A stretch of 64,000 bases of DNA, from NCBI RefSeq assembly GCF_000422905.1, contig NZ_AUGY01000018.1, positions 1 through 64,000 of the forward strand, read 5' to 3'. Below are positions 36,451-45,700 of this stretch, in pieces (the stretch's first letter is position 1; every line of letters begins with the position of its first letter). Under the pieces are notes generated by a model. That model saw only the letters and a program-made list of their open reading frames with translations, made no database searches and was not told where the DNA came from. The translations under genes were made by a program, and so were the position numbers. This DNA is from Paenibacillus alginolyticus DSM 5050 = NBRC 15375 (GTDB taxonomy: Bacteria; Bacillota; Bacilli; Paenibacillales; NBRC-103111).

Positions 36451-37392
36451 TTATAGTTTACTTGCAAAATTCCAATCCGGATAGACATAGGGTACCGTCG
36501 GAGCGGTTGCCGGCTCGATGTTGTCAATGTTAATCTTCATTACTTTCTGTCCATGATACATCGTTTGGTCAATGGTTCCCGTTATCGTAAGCCATGAATC
36601 ATTCTTATACTGGGCAGCATCCACTGTCTCACTTACGATTCCGTAAGGAGAGATATCCGCTATACAATGTGTCATGGCCATCCGCCCCAAAATAAATTGC
36701 GTTTCCGGTAATCCGTTCTCTCGATATACGAAACCAGTCATTTTAATTTGCTTTCCTTGGAAGTTTTCCACAAATGTGTTGATCGCTTGCAACTTCTCTA
36801 TAAACCATTCATCTTTCATTTCAATTAGCTCATGGTTATATAATTGGATACCTAACTTGGCATAGTCCCGATTATAAACATTTGTCTTAAACATTTTTTT
36901 AAGCTCTGCATCGGCATTTCCATCGATTTCGACAAGCTCTGACGACCCCGCTTTGGCCTTCGCAGCAACGCCGCTAACATTCATTCCTTTGTTTTGTGCA
37001 AGTGAACCGGCAAGAGCCGTATTCGGCATTAAGGTGCCTAGTATAAGCGGTAATGCAAACAGACTGTAGATACCTACATGCATCCATATGGAGCGCAAAG
37101 GTCCGTGGCTGTGACTGTGTCTGAACTCATGATCTTGTTCATGAACATGGTCATGCCCACAATCACAAACGACCACTTTCTTTTTAAGGGAAAGAACTAA
37201 AATATAGATTTGAAAGCCAGCCATAATGACAAGCCCCGCAGCACTAACTTCAACATAGAACATCAAATGTGGCGCTATGTAAAGCAGCATATTTCCTGTA
37301 ACAATTAGATAGATGACTAGACTCGCAAAGCCAATCAGTATACCTGTTTTAATCATGCGATGCACGGCTTCGTAATTCCAATTCATAGGCAC
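36451..37392 (-). CDS. TIGR03943/DUF1980 family protein (YcgQ-like)
   Basis: A 313-residue membrane protein of the YcgQ type. Two hydrophobic segments near the N-terminus lead to a metal-binding-looking loop, CDCGHDHVHEQDHEFRHSHS (near residue 80-100). A third membrane segment and a soluble C-terminal domain with GMAMTHCIADISPYG follow; the sequence here reads GRMAMTHCIADISPYG. The family nearly always pairs with the DUF318-like permease, as here. A role in divalent-metal handling, perhaps zinc, has been suggested for the pair; I infer it from the His-rich loop. The start is GTG 37392 with AGGTG 7 bases upstream; GTG 37401 and ATG 37386 are alternatives. Confidence 0.88.
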   Translation of the reverse strand: MPMNWNYEAVHRMIKTGILIGFASLVIYLIVTGNMLLYIAPHLMFYVEVSAAGLVIMAGFQIYILVLSLKKKVVVCDCGHDHVHEQDHEFRHSHSHGPLRSIWMHVGIYSLFALPLILGTLMPNTALAGSLAQNKGMNVSGVAAKAKAGSSELVEIDGNADAELKKMFKTNVYNRDYAKLGIQLYNHELIEMKDEWFIEKLQAINTFVENFQGKQIKMTGFVYRENGLPETQFILGRMAMTHCIADISPYGIVSETVDAAQYKNDSWLTITGTIDQTMYHGQKVMKINIDNIEPATAPTVPYVYPDWNFASKL

Positions 37393-37402
37393 TCGTTTCA
37401 CC

Positions 37403-38434
37403 TCATTTCAATACGGTATATTCTAAGATTAAGGAACCTGCATAAACGAAAATAATAATTAACAGACTGAGTAATACGACAAACTTTGTTTTGAAAACGG
37501 CTAACATCATCAGTAAGCCTTTCAAATTCAGCATAGGTCCAAACACCATAAAGGCGATTAGCGACCCTTTGGAAAAGGTCGAAATAAATGACTGAGCAAC
37601 AAAAGCATCTGAGGTTGAACAGAGAGATAGCAGAAAGCCCAGACCCATCATAAGCAAATTCGCGCTTCCTTCTCCTTGTCCTACAGCGACCAGACTATCC
37701 TGACTAACGAAGGTCTGCAGTATGCCAACGAGAAAGGCTCCGAACATCAAATACTTGCCCATTTCAAAAAATTCTTCAATCGCATGTCCCATAACGCTAA
37801 CCAATTTGTTTGTGCCTTCAGGGGAATGGTCATGATGATGGTTATCTTCTCCAAGCACACTATCCTTCTCGCTCCAACGCAATGGATTGCTTTTGACAAA
37901 CCGGTACACAATCAACCCAATCAATAGCGCGACGATAAAAGCCAATCCCATACGCGTGTAAACCATTTCGGGACGATTGCGAAAAGCGGTAAGGGTTGAC
38001 CAGAACACAATTGGATTCAGAATTGGGCCCACTAGGATAAACGTTGTTGCTACATGAATCGGCATCCCTTTGCGAATCAACTTCCGGATCGCCGGTACCA
38101 TGCCGCATTCACAGATGGGAAATATAATACCAAGCACACTTGCCGTAAGAATACCTAATAAGGGATTACGAGGAATTATTCTCCGAATCGCACGTTCAGA
38201 TACAAACACTTGCAGAATCGCTGAGATGAAAACGCCAATTAATATAAACGGCATTGCCTCGATAATAATGCTTAGGAACATCGTCTTAAACAGCTGCAGC
38301 TTGGGGTGATGAAAGATGGTTCCGGGTGCGTAATTTGAGAAAACATATAAACATACGATACATGCAAGTAAAAGTGCAGCAAACAGATTGGCGCTAGACT
38401 TCTGGGGTTTCCTATGAATAGCTGCTTGATACAA
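37403..38434 (-). CDS. Predicted permease, DUF318 family (YcgR-like)
   Basis: A 343-residue polytopic permease with about eight to ten hydrophobic segments. Two copies of an inverted motif are visible: FPICECGMVPAIRKLIRKGMP near residue 105 and LCSTSDAFVAQSF near 270. The cytoplasmic loop carries GEDNHHHDHS, another possible metal-binding run. It is the partner of TIGR03943 proteins; the stop overlaps the region where the next gene starts. I chose TTG 38434 because AGGAGG lies 7 bases upstream; the frame runs 22 codons further without a site. Confidence 0.88.
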   Translation of the reverse strand: MYQAAIHRKPQKSSANLFAALLLACIVCLYVFSNYAPGTIFHHPKLQLFKTMFLSIIIEAMPFILIGVFISAILQVFVSERAIRRIIPRNPLLGILTASVLGIIFPICECGMVPAIRKLIRKGMPIHVATTFILVGPILNPIVFWSTLTAFRNRPEMVYTRMGLAFIVALLIGLIVYRFVKSNPLRWSEKDSVLGEDNHHHDHSPEGTNKLVSVMGHAIEEFFEMGKYLMFGAFLVGILQTFVSQDSLVAVGQGEGSANLLMMGLGFLLSLCSTSDAFVAQSFISTFSKGSLIAFMVFGPMLNLKGLLMMLAVFKTKFVVLLSLLIIIFVYAGSLILEYTVLK

Positions 38435-38469
38435 AATAATACCTCCTACCCTGTATGATCTCGATGATT

Positions 38470-39681
38470 TTAAGCTTGGAATACCCTTTCGATCAACCAT
38501 ACCGCGCCTAACAACAACGCCAGACTAGAGCCTGAGATGACGATTCTTCTAGCATATTTAAAGCGATGAAGCATGTATAGAAGGGGAATCAACACGCCTA
38601 CGATGGTGAGTTGGACCGTTTCGATCCCAAGGTTAAAACTGATTAAGTCAGTGGCCAACTCAGCTTTGGGAATTTCCATTTCTTTTAAAATGTCGGCAAA
38701 TCCCATGCCGTGAATGAGTCCGAACAGGAAGGTCAATACCCAGCGAAGACTAACAGTCTGACGGGCAATATTTTCAAGCGCCACATAGCAAATACTAAGC
38801 GCAATCAGAGGTTCAACGATGGCGGGAGAAACATGAATGATATTAAATACCGTCAACGTTAATGTTAAACTGTGCGCAATTGTAAAAGCGGTGATCATTG
38901 TTGCGTACTGTTTAAATGTCTGACGAGCGATGAGCAATGAGAATAAGAAGAGCAAATGATCATAACCACCTAGAATATGATTCATACCCAGCTTGAAGAA
39001 TGAAAACCAATCTGAGGGCGCGTCATTTTTCTTAACTGCATCCACTGCGTGACTGCCAACTGCCGACTTTTCATGATTTGGTGACGGCTGCGCCTTCATA
39101 CTTTGCAAATCTTGTGACAAACCTGAAATTTCATTATCTGTAAGCATCATAGTCCAGCTGCGATTCTGAGCAGATAATGCCGACGTACTGCTCTCCGTTC
39201 CATAATGGATCGTTAAAAGATCAACATAATTGGCTTTCGAATCATTTTGATAAAATGTATCCTTCAAGGACACTGGCTTGCCGGCGGTTACTGGAGGATA
39301 GGCAGCTTTCAAAATGACCTTTGTCGCGTCACCTTGCCGATCCAGAGCAATGCTTTGAAGCTGCATTTCGGATTGGACTTCTCCGCCAATTTTTATAGTC
39401 AAATTCTGTTTAACAATGCCAGCAAACTTCTCTTTGATGCGTTCAAATTCTTCGGGCTCCAACATCTTGTTATCATTGCTGTCTCCGCCAGCCAACTCGA
39501 TGACAGAAAGCTCATCAATGGCGAACGTTAACCCCGTTTGAGATTTAGTCAAATCCAACGTGGTGTAGCTCGCGCTATAAGCATGAGCATAGACCGCTTG
39601 CTTAAACGGTATAACCATAAGCATGACTGCAGTCAAGATACATAGAGCCATACGGCTGGCAGAAACAGATAGCCTGTACAT
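38470..39681 (-). CDS. HupE/UreJ-like membrane protein
   Basis: A 403-residue exported membrane protein. A signal peptide covers residues 1-32. A soluble extracellular domain to about residue 220 follows, then five or six membrane segments of the HupE_UreJ_2 type, with the marker LGMNHILGGYDHLLFLFSLL and FGLIHGMGFADIL. Family members are linked to nickel or other metals, but the long N-terminal domain variant has no assigned role. ATG 39681 has AGGGGG upstream. It starts the operon just after the SLH gene's terminator and precedes the DUF318 and TIGR03943 genes. Confidence 0.85.
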   Translation of the reverse strand: MYRLSVSASRMALCILTAVMLMVIPFKQAVYAHAYSASYTTLDLTKSQTGLTFAIDELSVIELAGGDSNDNKMLEPEEFERIKEKFAGIVKQNLTIKIGGEVQSEMQLQSIALDRQGDATKVILKAAYPPVTAGKPVSLKDTFYQNDSKANYVDLLTIHYGTESSTSALSAQNRSWTMMLTDNEISGLSQDLQSMKAQPSPNHEKSAVGSHAVDAVKKNDAPSDWFSFFKLGMNHILGGYDHLLFLFSLLIARQTFKQYATMITAFTIAHSLTLTLTVFNIIHVSPAIVEPLIALSICYVALENIARQTVSLRWVLTFLFGLIHGMGFADILKEMEIPKAELATDLISFNLGIETVQLTIVGVLIPLLYMLHRFKYARRIVISGSSLALLLGAVWLIERVFQA

Positions 39682-39710
39682 GATTATCCCCCTGTCTAAT
39701 ATAAAAGTAA

Positions 39711-39741
39711 GAGGGATGCCATTCTTTCGAATGACACCCTC
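39711..39741 (-). terminator. Terminator of the SLH protein gene
   Basis: GAGGGATGCCATTC pairs with GAATGACACCCTC around a short TTTC loop; on the minus strand a T-rich TTACTTTTATATT follows. It lies 18 bases after the stop and 30 bases before the HupE-like gene. Confidence 0.75.
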
Positions 39742-39758
39742 CCTGAATCAGGACTTGA

Positions 39759-42700
39759 TTAGGAATGATAAAGCAGATTGTAAATGACTTGGGCCGCTTC
39801 CGCACGAGAAGTAATTCCCGATGGATCAAATTGGCCTAGTGCGCGTCCTTGAATGAATCCCAGCTTAGCTGCCGCTTGCACGCTGCTTGCCGCCCATGAA
39901 GAGACGCTGTCCATATCCTTAAAGCTAGAGTCCGAGATAGCCTCTAGCTTCTTACCAGTGTGAACCTCATAGGATCTCATCATCATGGTGACCATTTCTT
40001 CACGGGTAATGAGACCATTCGGATCAAATTGGTTAGAAGTCTTGCCGCTAATAATACCCGCCGTATATGCGCTAGCAACTGCTTTGGCATACCAAGCATT
40101 TGCTGATACATCGCTGAAAACTACCTTGTCGGATTCATTCAGCTTCCATGCTTTTACCAGCATCGCTGTAAATTCCGCGCGTGTAATTGAACGGCTAGGT
40201 TCAAACGTTGTTTGACTCGTTCCACTTAGAATTTGTTTCGACGTTAGCTCTGTAATTACGTTGTGCGCCCAGTGACTAACCGGTAAATCGTTGAAAGCTT
40301 TCTTCACTTCTAGAACTGCGTATTTACTGAAATGGCTGATTTGCGCCACCATTTCACCGTCCTTGTATTCACCGCCTATATACTCCAAATCCCCTCGATC
40401 AGAGATGTAGAATATACCCGCTTCCTTCTTATTAATGTTCGGATCCACTTTTAAGCGAATGGTGATCGGCTGATTGAACTTGGCAAGATACTCCGTCTTC
40501 CCGTCAGCCGAAGTAATCGACAAACTGAATTCGTACACATCGCCTGCAAGCTTAATACCCGCATTGGATGAAATCTTGCTTTGGGTAATAATAGCTTCCG
40601 CCGCTGTTACGCTTAACGGATTCATCTTCAGAGAAATTGTACTATCCTTCAATTCTTCTGTAGTGAATTTATTCTCCAATTGCTTAAGGAGATCAGTTGG
40701 AAGCTCCAACTTTAATTTATCTGACTTAATTTCAAGCTTGTTGTTCGCCAGCAGCTCAGAAGTATTTGAAGGTAATTTGACTTCAGTCGTATCAGGTTTT
40801 ATAACCACTGTCGCCTTACCGCTTTCTTGTGTTTTAAGCTGGTCTATGGTTACCTTGACCGTGCCAGTCGGCTCAATATTAGTTGAGCTTGAGCTTGTAT
40901 CCCCTCTACCTCCGTTGGTATCCGGATCCGAAGCCGCTGTGACTGTAACCACAGTAGATGCTTCAAAATTTCCGTCCGTCGTTTTCACGGTAATTGTCGC
41001 CTTTCCTGCTTTCATAGCAGTCACGACTCCATCCACTACTGTGGCTACTTTGCTGTCGCTAGTGCTCCACTTTACGGCTTTATTCGTCGCCGTATCTGGT
41101 GCTACCGTTGCTGTCAGCGTCTCGCTGCTTCCTACGGTCAGGCTCAGCGTGGATTTGTTCAGCGTTACTCCCGTTACCGGAACTTGAACACCTACGATTT
41201 GTTTTAACTCTTTCGTATCTCTGACTCGAATCCGATCTCCCATGGCATATTTACCAGAGAGGCCGACAGCCTCGAGCGTATCCCCTACTTTAAGCTGAGG
41301 AATCGGTCCGCTTTGATTGATAATGAAGCCATCTACGAAAACCATAACCTCACCCGAACCATCGTCAATCAAGTAAGTAGTGTCATCCGGTCTCGCAGTA
41401 ACTTTACCGGTTACTTTCACTAACTGTCCTTGATAGGTATCAGACACTGAATCTTTCGTATTGACAATTTTCGGTTCAATTGGTGTACCAGAGCTGACCT
41501 GCACAATACTGTTAGTAAACTTATCGAACTCAATCTCTGTATTGTTTTCGAAAATTTTAATATGTCCATATACTCGGATCACATCGCCGAACTTGAGCGT
41601 TCCGACTGGCACCTCGTTAAATGCCATAATGCCTCCAGTATCGTCTTGAACATATGCCGCATCGAAGAATACACCCGCAGCTGTCGTCACTTTGCCCTGA
41701 ATTAAAACCTGAGTACCCTCTGGCAGCTTGCGCGCATCAGCGATATTCGTCACTTTTGGTTCCAGATGGGACAGCCAGTTCACTACGTTAAGTGCAACCG
41801 GGTCGTTTCCTTTGGGGTTGTAAGTCTGGTCCATCTGTTTGTCATTGAAGATATTCATCCCCGAGACAACGATTCTACCGTTACCTACGACCTCTGAAGC
41901 AACGAGTGGTATAGCTGACCCGCCCGTTACATCGGTTAACGCTGGTCCCGACTTACCATTAGGGGTGTGAACATTATACGTAGCGGTATCTGCCTTAATT
42001 TGCGTTGAGTCTTGGAATGTAGATTCATTACCACGTACCAAAATCGTTATTGAATCGGTGTTAGTCAACGCAACTTTATTGCCAGTACCATCATTCTTAG
42101 CTAAACTCGAGCCACTATAATATTCAATTGTAGAAACAAAATCTGTTAAATTGTTGCTAACCGGTTTCGGATGCACACGAACTGAGAAATTGGAATTGAG
42201 CGGTGTCCCCCAGAAGTTTCCATCCGTCGTCTCATCGAAAACACCATCATTATTCACCATGAGGCTCGAACCTGCACCTGATAAAATGGCATTCAGATTT
42301 TGATTGGAACCGCCATAATTACTCTTTTCTGCTAGGTATAGAGATCCGCCTTGCCCGACAAATTTGGAAATAGCTGCAATCTCCGCACTACTGTAGGCCG
42401 AAGCTGGATGCGAAATATACATTACCGAGACATTCTTGAGTACATCGTCTGTGATGGTTACTGCATTCTCGGCAACTGTATATCCCTGCTGTCTCATCAT
42501 GGTGGTAAATAATTTCAAATTATCTTTGTATGTGCCCGCGTCTTTGGTTGTATTTTCGTTTTGTTTCGAAGCATCGATAAGAATCGTTTTGCCTAGAGGC
42601 GCTTTGACTGTAAACACTTGTTCAAATCGATTATCTCCGAGATCTTGATCCACAGAATTCATTATGACAATGACGGTATGGTTTCCTGTAGGAGGATTAT

Positions 42701-45700
42701 TCCAAACAATACTTGCCGTTGTGGATTGATTCACTTTCAGGGAAGAAATTTGAGCATCTCCAATGAGATGACCGGAATCTACTTGATCATAGTAGAAGTG
42801 TGCCGTCATATTGGTGATGTCTACAGTGCCCATGTTGCTAATACCCGCTTTTAACGCTGCGTTGTAACCGCCGACAATAGCTCCATCAACAGCCGTCACA
42901 TCGCTTACTTTTACCGATACAGGTTCTACTGGAGACCAGATCGGCGAAGAGTAAATACGGTCTCCGTCTTTCTGTGTTACACGAGTAATGAACCATTGCT
43001 GCCCACCTATGACATTAACGGTAGGTGTCCAAGTAAACGAAGTTTGATTTTCAGTCGGTGTATAACTGTCTATAACCCTTCCGCCATTTGTAAGCAGTTC
43101 GACCTTTGCAATGTTATCGTCACTAATTGTCTTCAGATAACTATATTTCGGGTCAGTTTGCTGTTCCAAAACAGAATCGCTTCCGACGATGTTAAACTGC
43201 AGATTCTTGGTGTCTGTGGTAGACCCCATGTACCATCCGCTTGCAGACACATCTAGCTTTGCATTCGAATCTTCTGTGAAATAAACACGCATTTTACGCA
43301 TGGCTTCCATAAGGGAATCCTGAGAAAGATCATTAGCGACGATGACTGTACGCTTTTTGGTTTGACCCCAAGTAGCATCGTGGTTATCCTCGCCATAGGT
43401 TGGGGCAACATGCCATCCTAAATCCAGAGCACTGAAAAGCTTCTCTTGGGCATTCGCATAGGAGTATTTCCCCGACCCATTACCAACCTCTAGCATCGTA
43501 AAGAGCCTGTCCACATTCTTATCATAAGGAATGAAGTTGTCGAATGCGTTCGCCGACATTGCCGGGTGATTGAATTGCGCAACAATGTTGTCGTATGTCA
43601 GAACCCAAGCATAGTAGTTTTGCAGATTTTGATATTTGCCTCCGCTTTCAACACGATCGATAAAGTTAGAAGTACCGAACACATTGGAATGTCCCCAAGT
43701 CGTGGAGGTCATTTCGAAAGCCGGGAATACAACAAAGCTGCCGTCTTTTGTATAATTTTTAGCCAAACTCTTCGTTAGTGCCCAATCGGAGCCGCCTGTC
43801 CGCTCCGGCATTCCATTATGATCAACGGTGTCCGAGCCAACTTGAGAAGCATCGATATCATGTGAATGATCAGAGAAAGCGAAGAAGTCATAATCATGCG
43901 CCATGGCTGCTTTCAAGGCATCCTCCGGGGTACCCGTGGCATCATGGGAAATGTCAGTATGATTATGTGTTGTTCCGTAGTAATGATTACCGCCGGTAAA
44001 TCTCTCAGCGACTTTAAACTTCCAGGTTCGGGTTGACTCATTACCAAGTTTATCTTTGCCTGATATCGTTACCGAATGTTCACCAGTGCTCAAATCGTCA
44101 CTTGGCGTTAGCGTCAACTTGACTCTTGTCTCTGTAATAGCAGCCTTCGCCGTAAAGTCATTGACACCATCTATCCAAATTTTGACGGATGTCTGATCGA
44201 CTCCATTCGCATCCTCCATACTGGCGGAGATTGCGGGATGCTTAGTTTCGATCTCGTCCCCTTCCAGAGGAAGGAAATCGGCATATGCGGGTCCGTCTTT
44301 ATCTTCCACCACATCGATGGTAATTGGCTCTACCACGCTACCGACGTTTTTCACATTACCACCGTTTATCGCCTCTATATAATACAGCAATTTTCCGGCA
44401 GGCATGCTGGCAGTTGCAATCTTGCCATTGTAGTTCAGCTTATCAGCCGATACCATAGCAACGGACGTATACGTCATGTCCGACTGGCCTTTATACCAGA
44501 TTGTTACACTATCTGCAAATTTCGCAGTCGCTTTAAAATTAGTATCCACACCGATGTATGCTTTCTGCAAAGGAGTATGCATGAGCTGCAGTTCGCCTTG
44601 AATATCTCCAGCTTTCCTTGGAAGCAGAGCATAACCGCTGGTATACGGAGAAGCTTGTTTGGATTGCTTCACAATACCTGTGAACGTATAAGTTTCGCCC
44701 AACGTAACAGCTCCGCCTGCCACATCGATTCCGGTAGTACTCAGAATGCTCACAATTGCGGTATTGTCAGAATCGTCTGTAACCGTCACGTTATAGTCCG
44801 GACCTGAAGCAGGAATATTCGTCACTTTACCCTTGAAAGAAACTAATTTACCTTCCATTGGTTCAGTATTTGCGTATGCGTTCCAGGAATTCAACGTCAT
44901 TGGAGTTGTACTCGGGAGTGTATTCCCCCCTTCATCCAGCATGGAGGCAGGAATGAATTGCGTTGTTCCTGCTGTAAAGGCTAGTTTACCTGTAATTCTC
45001 ATTTTATGGCCTAATTGAATAGGTACAGATGGATCTGTGCCGCCGATTACATTTATTCCACCTGTTGCGTCCTGAATATAGAAATTTGTTTTCTCAGGAC
45101 CCAGCGCTTTATTGCTTGACGATACGACACCCTCGATCATTGCTGAATAGCCGATATTGAGAGGTAAGCCATTCGTGTCGTTTTTGCGCAACTGATCAAT
45201 CGTAGTTACGGTGCTGGTGTATCCGGTTACGTCGATACGTGTATATTTGCTTTCTTGTGTATCCGTATGAGTCAAATAAACCGAACTACCTGAAACAGGG
45301 AAACTTAAAGTAAAGGATCCATCCGCCGCGGATTTGGCTTGAACCGTGTTAGAAACAGTACCGTTACTTTCCAAATAAGCTTTTACCGTTGACGATGCCG
45401 GAACGGCTCCTGCTGTACCTACAACTGTACTTGTAGCACCACTTGTGGTAAACGTTATTTTCGATGCATCCGGAGAAAGCATATAGTTTGAATTTCGGAT
45501 GATCACTTCAGCCGGATTACTCGTGGACGCAGGGGTATTTACAACAAAATCTTTAGAAGGATCTTTTGTAAACCATCCGTTATTAAATCCTATCGCTCCT
45601 CTAGGATCAGAGCCAGCGTTGGTCAACCGCAGGATGGTACCACTGCCCACATTTGTAGCAACAAAAGGCTGCCCCCAATATAAAGGATTCTTAAAAACCG

